NCBI GenBank assembly: GCA_964627535.1
Contig: CAZVJW010000010.1
Coordinates: 1-64,000, forward strand
DNA from: UBA1447 sp964627535
Lineage (GTDB): Bacteria > Bacillota > Clostridia > Oscillospirales > Acutalibacteraceae
DNA length: 64,000 bases
Direction of reading: 5' to 3'
Position numbers and translations under genes: made by a program. Shown here one piece after another: positions 35,601 to 46,313 of this stretch. Below the pieces are notes generated by a model. The model was not told the origin of the DNA. It did not search any database and worked only from the letters and a program-made list of their open reading frames with translations. Each line of letters begins with the position of its first letter. Within the stretch, counting starts at the first letter, position 1.

Positions 35601-36181
35601 AGCATACCGGCTTGTTCGCCCGCGGGCGGAGAATACGTGTGATATGCCAAATCATAACCGAGGTTTTTATATATTTCCCTGAAATCCGCAGGAGTGGCGG
35701 CACGGGTGCTTTCCTCCCGGTTGTTTTCAAAAGTGATAGCGTTGCTGTTGTTTATATCGTGATTTCCGTTAATGACAAGAACCTGTATGCCTGTTTTTTT
35801 CTCAAACTGTTCCAGCCTGGCGGCAAGTTCGATATGTCCGGCATACTCGCTGTCCTTTGTCAAATCACCCGGTATGATTAAATATTTACAGCTGTTTTCA
35901 TCCGAATGTACATCAATGGCATTAAGCGCCGCGTCAAGCAAAGCTGCGCACTGAATATCCTGCCTTGCTGAATTTGCGCAATGCTGCTGCCAGAGTTCAC
36001 CTTTGCTGCCCATAAGGCTTTGCGGATAATAGTGAATATCCGAAATAACAGAAATCTGCAGGGGAGCTTCTTTAACTGCCGTTAAAGCTGTGAATAAACC
36101 TGTGGGGATAGCCGAAAACAGAATAATTATTGCTAAGGTAATTGCTAAAACTCTTAAGACTTTTCTTGAGGACCCATTCAT
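32627..36181 (-). CDS. Wall-anchored protein with two calcineurin-like phosphoesterase domains
   Basis: 1184-aa exported protein with a signal segment (about 10-36). The first metallophosphoesterase domain (about 40-350) shows SDIHYYP, GDLTKD, GNHD, MHHS and GHMH. A long helical region follows (about 400-640). Then comes a purple-acid-phosphatase-like pair: a fibronectin-like domain (about 655-790) and a catalytic domain with HMTDPQ, TGDLTD, GNHEEKN, LHKAMY and GHDHVYLRT. The sorting signal is IPKTG (1148-1152), followed by a hydrophobic stretch and a basic tail. Probably releases phosphate from extracellular phosphoesters. Two complete metal sites in one chain are unusual. Confidence 0.88.
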   Translation of the reverse strand: MNGSSRKVLRVLAITLAIIILFSAIPTGLFTALTAVKEAPLQISVISDIHYYPQSLMGSKGELWQQHCANSARQDIQCAALLDAALNAIDVHSDENSCKYLIIPGDLTKDSEYAGHIELAARLEQFEKKTGIQVLVINGNHDINNSNAITFENNREESTRAATPADFREIYKNLGYDLAYHTYSPPAGEQAGMLSYSVRLDGGYRLIAIDAGKYSGDSTADGDDEHETGGNITPGLMKWVLNEESEAASCGETVIGMMHHSFVPQFEIEPTIFQDFMVDNWLETTEALTDAGMHYAFTGHMHVSNIASHVSDNGETMYDCSTSSLTGFPNTFREVRFDNTGGGISTAYKTFDVDCEQQISAEGSTYEKPYKNTFSFGQTYGNDGLANFGAGMADVFLTSIFDDIQKHGGMLAYLTSKGIDLSGIFNNAIKGGLAVGNLDIFTSSNMMSFVTDLANQIDENYINNPAKVIEIIQWVAQGLVSMQVSDYPCTKYIDSLGFGDPEKPGTLQDAAYSVIATLYQGNEDISNDVFIPDVLDFFKNRNGAKAFYDTVIDVVLDDLIQGEILTTLDFNPGTLFPEDSVVKMIGVFLTAVIDAVFGGNNSYANIIDSTLSILPEKYNSLDGLLNYFTKDYLTQSQFDSLGCTISEIIGCMVTDEDPEIKEDNDVTLTYSGPVTFVPTVEDYRLPSQVAVTFGNNTDSTRNITWFTKYSATQTDIEIVPYSQNPVFTGISTTGAGIKGKSEKVARSTPGADLGITGFLTYDFTLVRHDIQLTGLAAGTKYSYRVGDASKGWWSQTGTIETADNSNKVTFFHMTDPQSQDELQYKTWANVVKTAYNLYPQSKFIMSTGDLTDNPANNKQWKWLLNSASTNLMSTVLMPTTGNHEEKNYSIDRNLLLPDAPQQDRSSGVYYSYDYNNVHFIVLNTNNLSSKNALSNEQIAWLKQDAAASDAQWKIVALHKAMYSNGSHYDDKDVKAIRAQLCSLLPELGIDLVLQGHDHVYLRTDVMSGNKVVKSQTKTVTYNGRDYSEKIEPKGTIYAISACSGVKYYLPKSNIKTDLLFPRAQSIVSVELPVFSAIQIDGNKLYFDAFTVNGNVTKRIDSFAVEKAPAAVNAENTPAVSNTAKNGTSASDTNTETGSSLSSTANIEIPKTGSNDYMVAFFAPIVLSASIFVFQRKKRSTGRQQ

Positions 36182-36208
36182 TGCGTAATAAACCTCCGAA
36201 TTCTTTAC

Positions 36209-38683
36209 TTATATATTTTTTAAAACCTTTTTTGCATTCAAAAGCGCATGCGGTATTCCGCCCAGTATCATTCGCAGCCCCTTGCAGGGTTTGTCTGCGT
36301 TTAATATTCTGAGCAAGCCTTCGGCCATACGTTGGGTGAACAAGCCGCCGCTCATCGAAACAAAACTCCGGATTGGTGTTTGAAGCGCAATGGCATTCAT
36401 CATGCGCGAATTCTCACCTTTGTCGATTCGTCTGAGCAGGAAACCGATAAACCTGCCGAATCGGCTACCCCATTTCGTGTGGGCAGCATTTTCAAAGTTG
36501 TCGGTAATATCAATTGGCAGAGACTTGTCTTTAACAACGGAAGGGACAGGATATCCCAATAACGCTTCAAACTGTTCGTCGGGAACATCGGCGATTTCAC
36601 CTGAAAAATAACAGGGAGCGGTTTCTTTGTAGTCGGGGACAGGCGCGTTAGGCGCAGTCGATTCAACTTGAATGACGGTTTTCAGTTTTATATCCGCTGC
36701 TGATGCTCCGACGAGTATATCAAAACTGCCGCTTTCAACATGCCAGTCGTGAATGGCGGTGTTATAATAGGCAAACGCTCTCTTGCCGAGGATAACAGAA
36801 ACTTCTTTTTCTTCGCCCGGGTTAAGAAATACCTTTTCAAAACCTTTAAGCTCCTTTGGCGCTCTGAAAATTGTGCTTTCCTCGTCAGCAATATATAGCT
36901 GCGCGATTTCGGCGCCGGCGGTATTACCGGTATTTTTTACCATAAATGTAACGGTAACTTTTTCATCGTCCTTCATCGATGTTTTATCGGTTTTCATATC
37001 ATAATAATCAAACTGCGTGTAAGAAAGACCGTAACCGAACGGGAAAACGACGTTCTTTTTTATTTTATCATAATACCTGTAGCCGATATATATACTCTCC
37101 CTGTATTCAACCGTGGCCGGGTTGCCGGGGAAATTCTTAAAGCACGGGGTACACTCGGCACAGCAGGGATATGTTTCGGCAAGTTTGCCGCTCGGGGTTA
37201 CCGCGCCTGTCAAAATATCCGCGATACCGCCGGCGCCCGCTTGGCCGCCGAGGTAACCGTTAAGCAATGCTTTAATCTTGTTAAGCCATGGCATTTCCAC
37301 AGGTGATCCGCCGGAAAGAATAACAATGGTATTCGGATTAACACCGCTTACGGCGTCAGTAAGGGCATTATGGCCAACCGGTAATTTCATATGCTCCCGG
37401 TCAAACCCCTCGGATTCATATTCGGCGGTTAACCCGATAAATAAAAGTACGATATCCGCTGATTTCGCTGCTTCAACAGCTTCATCAATGAGTTTTTGAT
37501 TAGGCTTGTCGCTGTTAACACTGTAACCGGCCGCATAGGTAGAATTAACACCGAGTTCTTTCAGGCAATCATATGCGTTGTCCAAACGGGTGGGATTAAT
37601 CAGCGAACTTCCGGCGCCCTGATATCTTGGCACCTTGGCCATTTCGCCGATAACGGCAACCTTCACGCCCTTTTTTAAAGGCAATATATCACCGTCGTTT
37701 TTAAGCAAAACCATGGACTGCCCGGCTATTTTCCTTGCGATTGTATGATGAGCATTTTTATCATAGGTAAATACTTGTCCCGAAAGCTTGTTGCCCTTAA
37801 AAATTAACTGCAAAATAGCCGCGGTTCTTTCATTCAATATTTCTTCGCTTAGTTCGCCGTTTTGAACTGCTTTAATAATTTTGGCGGTACCGAGGCCGAA
37901 AGAGGAGGGCATCTCCAAGTCGTTGCCGGCGGCAAGACCTTTTGACCTGTCGTTAACAGCGCCCCAGTCGCTGACAACAACGCCTTCGTAGCCCCATTCT
38001 TCACGCAGAATTTTATGTTGCAGCCATTCGTTTTCGGTGCAGAATTCACCGTTCAAGCGGTTATATGCGCTCATTACAGTCCAGGGTTTACCTTCTTTTA
38101 CGGCGGTTTCGAAAGCTGCCAGATAAATCTCGCGCAGGGTTCTTTCGTCAATAACCGCGTTGACAGTCATCCGGCGGGTTTCTTGGCTGTTGACGGCAAA
38201 GTGCTTGAGAGATGTGCCGACACCTTTTGACTGTACCCCTTGAATAAAAGCCGCGCCCATTTCACCAGCCAGCAGCGGGTCTTCCGAAAAATATTCAAAA
38301 TTCCGCCCGCAAAGGGGAGATCTTTTCATGTTGACACCGGGGCCGAGAACGACAGAAACCTTTTCCTGGCGGCATTCATCAGCAAGCGCTTCACCCATTT
38401 CGTACAGCAATGACCTGTCCCATGAACATGCAGTTGTAACCGCGGTCGGAAAACATACAGCGGGCACACTGTTGAGAAGCCCTTCGCTTTTTTGATTCGG
38501 GTCTCTCTTGCGCAATCCATGAGGACCGTCGGCAACCATAATAGGGGGGATGCCAAGTTTTTCATAATTTTTCAGGTGCCAGGAATCGTCGCCGTCACAA
38601 ATGGCCGCTTTTTCTTCGAGCGTCATTTTGCTGATTAAATCCTTAATTTCTTCATTACTCTTTGTATTTTCTGTTACTGACAT
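36209..38683 (-). CDS. GH3 beta-glucosidase-like enzyme
   Basis: 824-aa glycoside hydrolase with no signal peptide, so probably intracellular. The N-terminal barrel contains ADGPHGLRK and KHFAVNSQETRR, with nucleophile Asp in VVVSDWGA (about residue 240). An alpha/beta sandwich follows, then a C-terminal fibronectin-like domain. An extra C-terminal segment of about 130 aa ends with a helix rich in basic residues. Likely hydrolyses cello-oligosaccharides or other beta-glycosides after import. AAGGAGA site. Immediately downstream of the esterase gene on the same strand. Confidence 0.92.
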   Translation of the reverse strand: MSVTENTKSNEEIKDLISKMTLEEKAAICDGDDSWHLKNYEKLGIPPIMVADGPHGLRKRDPNQKSEGLLNSVPAVCFPTAVTTACSWDRSLLYEMGEALADECRQEKVSVVLGPGVNMKRSPLCGRNFEYFSEDPLLAGEMGAAFIQGVQSKGVGTSLKHFAVNSQETRRMTVNAVIDERTLREIYLAAFETAVKEGKPWTVMSAYNRLNGEFCTENEWLQHKILREEWGYEGVVVSDWGAVNDRSKGLAAGNDLEMPSSFGLGTAKIIKAVQNGELSEEILNERTAAILQLIFKGNKLSGQVFTYDKNAHHTIARKIAGQSMVLLKNDGDILPLKKGVKVAVIGEMAKVPRYQGAGSSLINPTRLDNAYDCLKELGVNSTYAAGYSVNSDKPNQKLIDEAVEAAKSADIVLLFIGLTAEYESEGFDREHMKLPVGHNALTDAVSGVNPNTIVILSGGSPVEMPWLNKIKALLNGYLGGQAGAGGIADILTGAVTPSGKLAETYPCCAECTPCFKNFPGNPATVEYRESIYIGYRYYDKIKKNVVFPFGYGLSYTQFDYYDMKTDKTSMKDDEKVTVTFMVKNTGNTAGAEIAQLYIADEESTIFRAPKELKGFEKVFLNPGEEKEVSVILGKRAFAYYNTAIHDWHVESGSFDILVGASAADIKLKTVIQVESTAPNAPVPDYKETAPCYFSGEIADVPDEQFEALLGYPVPSVVKDKSLPIDITDNFENAAHTKWGSRFGRFIGFLLRRIDKGENSRMMNAIALQTPIRSFVSMSGGLFTQRMAEGLLRILNADKPCKGLRMILGGIPHALLNAKKVLKNI

Positions 38684-38712
38684 AGGCTTCTCCTTATAAA
38701 AAAATTGATAAT

Positions 38713-39585
38713 TTAAAATCCGTAATATTTAAGCCATCTTGTGCATAAATCGCTCCAGCAAACGGTCAGACCGTTATAGCCTGAGTCAGCGGGGTTGTTA
38801 TAATTAATCCAATCCGAAAGTGCCTGCCCGTGCTCGCCGTAGGGGAATATGTGCATTTCAACCGGCACCTTCATTTTTCGCAGCAAAGCAGCCAGGTCAA
38901 AAGAAATATTGTAGTTAACCAGCATATCTTCAAAAGACTGCCAAATAAAAGCAGGCGGGAACTTCATGCCTTTTTCCGGTTTGAAGTTAAAATATGACAT
39001 AAGGTTGAACTCATCTTCGTCTTCCTCTTCAATTTCATCCACGATATAAACCGCGGCATAGGCCAGCATCGCGGCGGCGGGGCGGCAGGGGCAGCGTTCG
39101 ACCGGATCCTGGGAGCCGAGGTTGCCGTCGTCTCCGTAAAAACAGGTCATAGCGGCGAGGTTTCCACCGGCGGAAAAGCCTATTACGCCGATTTTTTCGG
39201 GATTGATATTCAATTCTCCGGCATGGCAATAAAGCTGCCTGACGCATCTCTTTGCATCGGCAAGGATAAATTTTTTCGGATAGGGTACAAGCCTGTAATC
39301 AAGCACAGCAGCGTTTATACCCGCTAAATTTAATTTTTTTGCTATCGCAACACCTTCGCTTGTGGATTTAAAAGTATAACCGCCGCCTGCCATAACAACA
39401 ACACAGCCTTTGCCGCCGCCGTCCGGAGCCGGTAAAAAAATAAAACTTGGTGCGGGTTGATTGAATTCTTCCACATAACCCGGTGTTTCACCGTCCCAAA
39501 GCGGGTATTTTTTGAACTGCCCAAGTTCGCTTTGCCAACGCAAGTTTCTTTCGCTGTTGTCTTCAAAATCAATAAGTCCCGGCAT
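38713..39585 (-). CDS. Alpha/beta-hydrolase, carbohydrate esterase-like
   Basis: About 290-aa cytoplasmic serine hydrolase with the oxyanion motif VVMAGGGYTF and nucleophile elbow GFSAGG. Asp and His are expected in the C-terminal part (HIFPYGEHGQALS contains the likely His). The pattern fits the BD-FAE/acetyl-xylan-esterase type (esterase_lipase superfamily), which deacylates hemicellulose fragments. I favour ATG 39585 (AGGATGGG about 8 bp upstream); ATG 39597 or 39606 are alternatives with poorer sites. Likely transcribed with the GH3 gene that follows 30 bp later. Confidence 0.85.
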   Translation of the reverse strand: MPGLIDFEDNSERNLRWQSELGQFKKYPLWDGETPGYVEEFNQPAPSFIFLPAPDGGGKGCVVVMAGGGYTFKSTSEGVAIAKKLNLAGINAAVLDYRLVPYPKKFILADAKRCVRQLYCHAGELNINPEKIGVIGFSAGGNLAAMTCFYGDDGNLGSQDPVERCPCRPAAAMLAYAAVYIVDEIEEEDEDEFNLMSYFNFKPEKGMKFPPAFIWQSFEDMLVNYNISFDLAALLRKMKVPVEMHIFPYGEHGQALSDWINYNNPADSGYNGLTVCWSDLCTRWLKYYGF

Positions 39586-39677
39586 AAATATTCCCATCCT
39601 TTTCATAATTTTATATGTGAACAGTGGTTAGTGGTCGGTGGTCACGGGTTACAAGAAAGCCTGTTTTTTATCGTGCC

Positions 39678-39729
39678 CCTACTTCTTCCCAACTTCTTTG
39701 CAACCTCTTTCCAACTTCTTCTCAATCTA
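39678..39729. repeat. Purine-rich gene-end repeat behind rmuC
   Basis: On the minus strand, beginning at the rmuC TAG, lies a tract of AGAAGAAGTTGGAAAGAGG units. It aligns nearly base for base with 3715-3764 behind the rhamnosidase, including the AATAG start and GAAGTAGG end. Origin and role unknown. Confidence 0.6.
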
Positions 39730-41094
39730 TTCGCTGTCATCCGCTGCGGTTATTCCCAAAATCTCGGCTGCTTCTCCGTATTCAATTTTATCAACGTTCT
39801 TCAGTTTACCCTGAATCAACCTGTTTCTGTCCTGCGCTTCGCCGATGGAATTCCCGGCTTCTTCAATCTTTTTCTTTGCCTTGTCCAGCAATCCGCCGAA
39901 TTTGTCGTACTGAACCTTGGCAGCGGCGAGCAGGCTTCGTACCTCGTTTGCCTTGTCGTTGATTGCAACTGCTTTAAAACCCATCGAAAGCGAGTTCAGA
40001 AGCGCGGTTATGGTTGTCGGTCCCGCTATCATGATGTTAAGCTCATTTTGCAGCCGCTCGGGCAGCCCAGTTCTGGAGGACGCAACCTCGGCATACAGCC
40101 CTTCCGTCGCAAGGTACATAATTGCGAAAGGTGTTGTTACAGGCAAGTTGATATATTTTGTTACCGCTCTCGCTTCGTTCAAAATTCTTGTTTCGAGCGC
40201 TTTGCGCGCGCTTAAAAGAGCATCCGCGTCGGCAATATCCGCCGCTGTGCAAAGACGGATATAATCCTCCATCGGCAGCTTGGAGTCAATGGGCAGATAA
40301 GTGATTTCCTTGTTGTCCGGGCCTGACGGGATTTTTATGGCAAATTCAACCCGTTCGCTGCTGCCTGCCCTGGTCGCAAAGTTCCGCTCATACATATTCG
40401 GTATGGTTTGGTCCAGTATGCCTTCCAGCTGAACCTCTGCCCAGGTGCCTCTTGCCTTGACATTCGTTAAAACACGGTTTAAGGAGGTTACATTGTTTGT
40501 AACGCCTGTCGAAAGTTCTTTCATTTCGCCAAGGGATTTATTGACGCTCTCCAACTGATCCGAAACGGTTTTGAAAGATGAACCAAGCCTGACGGTTAGC
40601 GTTTCATTGAGCTTTTCGTCAACGGTCATTCGCATCTGATCCAGCTTCTTTTCATTGCTTTCCTGCATTTTGCCGATTGCTTCGGAAATAATACGGCTCT
40701 GTCTTTCGTTTTGTTCAAGATTATTTTTGTGAATGGTACCGAGCGAATCCGTCACTTTCTCGGAAAGCTGCCGCTGGTGTTCAACATTCGCTATTTTCAT
40801 CTCGTTGAGCTTTTCACCCATATTTTTTAAGCTCTCGGCGGTTTCTTCCCTTATATCCTTTTGAAACTGCCCGCTTTCCCTGCGGCTGCGCTCGAATTCA
40901 TCCGCAACCTGGCGGCTGAAAGCATCAAGCCGTTCGCTTATCAATAAAAGCCGGGTTTTCAATTCGGGTATGCTTTTTGCTGTTTCGCTGTTATCCGTGC
41001 TGCCGATGTTTTTTAAACGAACCAAAATAACCGCGCAAAGAACCGCTGTAAATAAAGCGAGTACGGAAACAGCTGTTAAAAGAGCAGAATCCAA
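39727..41094 (-). CDS. rmuC: DNA recombination protein RmuC
   Basis: 455-aa protein with an N-terminal membrane anchor (residues 5-25), a long coiled coil (about 40-190) and the RmuC nuclease-like domain (VKARGTWAEVQLEGILDQ, LPIDSKLPMEDYIRL, YINLPVTTPFAIMYLATEGLYAE). The family limits recombination of inverted repeats and other rearrangements. The start is a TTG at 41094 with a run of G residues upstream. Standalone gene, divergent from ppdK; the 320-bp gap between them is AT-rich and shows no gene. Confidence 0.92.
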   Translation of the reverse strand: MDSALLTAVSVLALFTAVLCAVILVRLKNIGSTDNSETAKSIPELKTRLLLISERLDAFSRQVADEFERSRRESGQFQKDIREETAESLKNMGEKLNEMKIANVEHQRQLSEKVTDSLGTIHKNNLEQNERQSRIISEAIGKMQESNEKKLDQMRMTVDEKLNETLTVRLGSSFKTVSDQLESVNKSLGEMKELSTGVTNNVTSLNRVLTNVKARGTWAEVQLEGILDQTIPNMYERNFATRAGSSERVEFAIKIPSGPDNKEITYLPIDSKLPMEDYIRLCTAADIADADALLSARKALETRILNEARAVTKYINLPVTTPFAIMYLATEGLYAEVASSRTGLPERLQNELNIMIAGPTTITALLNSLSMGFKAVAINDKANEVRSLLAAAKVQYDKFGGLLDKAKKKIEEAGNSIGEAQDRNRLIQGKLKNVDKIEYGEAAEILGITAADDSE

Positions 41095-41415
41095 AACTTT
41101 CCCCCCATATTTTTGTCTTTAATATATTTAATAAATTATATCAGAACAGTATAAAATATACAACGGAAAACACAAAAAAATGAGCTTTAAACAGGTTACT
41201 GCGCAAATTGCGATTCAAATAAATATTTATTGGAAAATTGGGGAAATGTTAACAAAAGTATAGCCGGGGTACAACCTATCTTTATTGTAAAAATGCATAG
41301 AAATTCATTATTATATCTGTTATACTGCAATGTGGATATTAGAGTGCTGAAAAGGTTCATCTGTTATGTTCAATGCTCGGTATAATTTTACAATAAATTT
41401 TGGAGGTAATAGTTA

Positions 41416-44055
<2,640 letters not shown>

Positions 44056-44088
44056 ATTTTCCGATTTTGCGGCAATAATAAACCTAAG

Positions 44089-44118
44089 CGGCCTCGGACG
44101 GTTTTTCGCCCGGGGCCG
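44089..44118 (+). terminator. Terminator of ppdK
   Basis: GC-rich hairpin CGGCCTCGG...CCGGGGCCG with loop T-run. It belongs to a set of similar GCGGCCTC-type terminators at 46314, 52855 and 57441. Confidence 0.7.
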
Positions 44119-44219
44119 TAATTCTTGCTTGCAAAGACTATGCAGGATGATAAAAATGAAATAAATCGTTGTTTTTATTTGTTTGATAGGATATAATACG
44201 AATGAAAGAAGGTGAGTTG

Positions 44220-44561
44220 ATGTGCACAAAGAACCAGCTTGATAATATTCTCATTGATGTTGTGGATGAAACAAAGAACCTTTTCGGCGCTAAGCTAAAT
44301 GCGGTAATACTGTATGGCTCCTATGCGCGCGGCGATTATGACGGCGAGTCGGATATCGACATTTTAATTATTGCGGACATTCCGCAGGATGAATGCTGGC
44401 ATTACAATACCCGGCTTATCACACATGTATCACAGCTTGAGCTTGATAATGATATTGTGATATCAACTCACGTTGTGGAACGCGCGATGTTTGAGAGATT
44501 TCAAACCGCTTCGCCGTTTTATCGCAATGTTACGCGGGAGGGAATCAAAATTGCAGGTTGA
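44220..44561 (+). CDS. MNT-type nucleotidyltransferase, antitoxin of a HEPN-MNT pair
   Basis: 113-aa minimal nucleotidyltransferase with GSYARGDYDGESDID (residues 33-47), the glycine-serine motif and paired aspartates that hold metal and ATP. In studied pairs the MNT protein neutralises the HEPN RNase by adding AMP groups. I chose ATG 44220 with AAGGTGA just upstream. The 3' end overlaps the HEPN gene by 11 bp, the standard coupled order for this toxin-antitoxin type. It lies directly behind ppdK. Confidence 0.88.
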   Translation: MCTKNQLDNILIDVVDETKNLFGAKLNAVILYGSYARGDYDGESDIDILIIADIPQDECWHYNTRLITHVSQLELDNDIVISTHVVERAMFERFQTASPFYRNVTREGIKIAG

Positions 44562-44943
44562 CGAAAAAATAACCTTATCGAAAGCAAGGCTTGAAAATGC
44601 TGAGGATTGTCTGCGTGATGCCCGGTTGCTTGCAGATTCCGACAGATGCAAGGCTTTGGTTAACCGCACCTATTATGCGGTGTTTCATGCAATGCGTGCT
44701 GTGCTTGTTCTTGATGAATTTGACAGCAAAAAGCATTCCGGGATTATTGCCGAGTTTCGTCGAAATTATATAAAAACAGGAATATTTGACAGCGAGTTGT
44801 CTGCGGTTATCAGCACACTCTTCTTAGCCCGCTCAAACAGCGACTATGACGACTTTTATGTGATTGCAAAAGCAGATGCCGTTCAACAGCTCCATGATGC
44901 TGAAAGATTTGTGGAAGCAGTAAAAAAGTATCTCGATTATTAA
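44551..44943 (+). CDS. HEPN domain protein, probable RNase toxin partner of the MNT gene
   Basis: 130-aa all-helical HEPN protein (PF05168-like). The likely catalytic motif is R39-x6-H46 in NRTYYAVFHAM, matching the R-x4-6-H rule for HEPN RNases. I chose a TTG at 44551, preceded by GGGAGGG about 10 bp upstream; an ATG further upstream would overlap most of the MNT gene. Toxicity is inferred from family and context. A strong terminator follows. Confidence 0.85.
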   Translation: MQVDEKITLSKARLENAEDCLRDARLLADSDRCKALVNRTYYAVFHAMRAVLVLDEFDSKKHSGIIAEFRRNYIKTGIFDSELSAVISTLFLARSNSDYDDFYVIAKADAVQQLHDAERFVEAVKKYLDY

Positions 44944-44990
44944 TCGTTATGAATGATTTTCTATTTGTTTATTTCTTGGAAGGAAATACA

Positions 44991-45028
44991 AGAGCAGATG
45001 CACATGAGTTTGTGCATCTGCTCTTTTC
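44991..45028 (+). terminator. Terminator of the HEPN-MNT operon
   Basis: A 14-bp perfect stem (AGAGCAGATGCACA / TGTGCATCTGCTCT) with a 6-base loop followed by TTTTCG, about 50 bp after the HEPN stop. Confidence 0.8.
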
Positions 45029-45156
45029 GAACAGTTTATCGATTTCAACAAATTACTTGAATTTTTTGCAAGTAATTGTTGAAATGAGACAGAAGTTGAA
45101 ATAAAAAGCTGTTCGCGCACCGTTCTGCGTTCCCATTGTCGCTCTGCAGCAGTTTA

Positions 45157-45257
45157 TACTAATCCCGATTATAAAACCTCTATGAAATCAAGCAAAAACC
45201 TTTGACATATGGGTTTTCGTACCGAAATTTTAGCTATGTTTTAAAGAGGGATTAGTA
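45157..45257. mobile_element. MITE, variant subfamily, copy E
   Basis: A 101-bp element with ends TACTAATCCCGATTATAAAACC and AAAGAGGGATTAGTA and TTA duplications at 45154-45156 and 45258-45260. It is related to the main family but distinct; the closest copy is at 57297. Confidence 0.83.
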
Positions 45258-45315
45258 TTAGGTAGCAATAAATGATAAGAAATAATAACACTTCACAAAA
45301 TCCATATTAAATAAT

Positions 45316-45352
45316 CAGCGGTTTCAAAACAGTTTTCGTTTTGAAACCGCTG
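45316..45352 (-). terminator. Hairpin downstream of the 48-aa peptide gene
   Basis: Perfect 15-bp stem (CAGCGGTTTCAAAAC and complement) followed on the minus strand by ATTATTTAA. It lies about 90 bp beyond the small gene at 45439 and is the most likely end of its transcript. Confidence 0.55.
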
Positions 45353-45438
45353 AAGTCCTAATAGTTGTTGTGCTGAATTGTATTACTGTCTCCCGATTCA
45401 TGTCACATGAAATATGTTTTTTAAGCCAATAGGCTACA

Positions 45439-45585
45439 TTAATTTAACTTTGCTATGAAATCAAACAAATTGGAAAAAAAATCATCAGAAAAAAATACTT
45501 CATGGATAAAATCTGTTATTTGAGTTTCGTTCAAGCCAAATAGGTATAGGAGCCCTACAAGCGGAGCCATAATCAAGCTTGCCAT
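45439..45585 (-). CDS. 48-aa hydrophobic/acidic peptide gene, unknown
   Basis: Small ORF starting MASLIMAPLVGLLYLFG and ending in an acidic, phenylalanine-rich helix (FFSDDFFSNLFDFIAKLN). It has a textbook AAGGAGG site 7 bp before the ATG, which argues that it is translated. A longer reading from 45684 would pass through this site and is unlikely. The hydrophobic N-terminus without a cleavage site could insert in a membrane, as type I toxin or signal-like peptides do. No family is recognised and no function is assigned. Confidence 0.55.
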   Translation of the reverse strand: MASLIMAPLVGLLYLFGLNETQITDFIHEVFFSDDFFSNLFDFIAKLN

Positions 45586-45701
45586 TTTATCGCCTCCTTC
45601 ATTATGAATTTGAATATCAGTCTCGAAAATCCAAAACTCTAATGTGATTAGGGGTTTCAGAGTATGAAAATCATGGCAAATCAATAAACTTTACATAAGA
45701 A

Positions 45702-45726
45702 AAACGGGGGACGATTCTATGATTCG
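45702..45726. repeat. Solo REP copy (RAYT-type)
   Basis: Matches the RAYT-flanking repeat over about 24 bp with one change in the core (GGGGGACGATTCTATGATTC). It sits at the left side of the defence module. Confidence 0.7.
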
Positions 45727-45756
45727 AAGTAGAATACCTCATAATTCCTAAGGTCA

Positions 45757-45857
45757 TACTAATTCACGATTAAAAAACCTCTAAAATATCAAGCAAAAGC
45801 TTTGACTTATGTTGTTTTATTCGGATTTTTTAGTTAGGTTTTTATGAGTAATTAGTA
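45757..45857. mobile_element. MITE, main family, copy G
   Basis: A 101-bp element with perfect TCA duplications at 45754-45756 and 45858-45860 and the usual TACTAATTCACG / GAGTAATTAGTA ends. Confidence 0.87.
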
Positions 45858-45893
45858 TCAGTTGCAGTAAAATCTAATAATTATATTTCTATT

Positions 45894-45931
45894 AATAAGA
45901 ATATAATTATTAATCAAAAATGTCAACATAA
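45894..45931. repeat. AT-rich direct repeat, left copy
   Basis: A 38-bp stretch containing ATTAATCAAAAATGTCAA. It recurs in the same orientation at 51176-51213 with about four changes. The two copies flank the ppdK fragment, nuclease gene and SIR2-Argonaute gene, so they may mark a module boundary. Confidence 0.6.
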
Positions 45932-46031
45932 CTTTTCAAAGTGGGTACTTATTTTGACGAAAAGGATAGTATATTCATAATATGATATAAAAAACGACTA
46001 AAATATATACTCAGACTTTTTACATAAAACC

Positions 46032-46283
46032 AAGAATATTGAATCCGATCCATTTGCAAAGTTTGACCACAAAGGCGTGGGCAAATTGGTGAAGATGGCA
46101 GTTGATCTCGGCAAAAAGACCCGCCCGAACATTAAGCTCGGCATCTGCGGCGAGCACGGCGGCGACCCGAGCACGGTTGAGTTCTGCCATAACATCGGCC
46201 TCAACTATGTTTCCTGCTCACCGTTCCGCGTACCCATCGCTCGCCTTGCGGCGGCTCAGGCAGCTATCAAGGATAAGAAATAA
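46032..46283 (+). pseudogene. 3' fragment of a second ppdK
   Basis: 84 codons in frame, matching the last 252 bp of ppdK (43804-44055) at roughly 88% identity by eye, including CGEHGGDPSTVEFCHN and the stop codon. A ppdK-like terminator follows. The rest of the gene is missing and no start or site precedes it. It is either a remnant of a duplicated or transferred ppdK or a target-site scar from acquiring the neighbouring genes. Confidence 0.88.
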
Positions 46284-46313
46284 TATCAGCAGGTAAATCA
46301 AAAACATATTAAG

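Noticed and set aside
39457..40215. Long plus-strand open frame opposite rmuC and the esterase
   Set aside because: It lies antisense to two well-recognised genes, lacks a ribosome site and has no recognisable domain.
41095..41415. RNA gene or riboswitch upstream of ppdK
   Set aside because: The region is AT-rich with possible -10 like sequences but no convincing structured RNA motif or tRNA-like fold.
45586..45684. Longer 81-aa version of the 48-aa peptide gene
   Set aside because: The extra codons include the ribosome binding site of the inner start and show no protein-like pattern.
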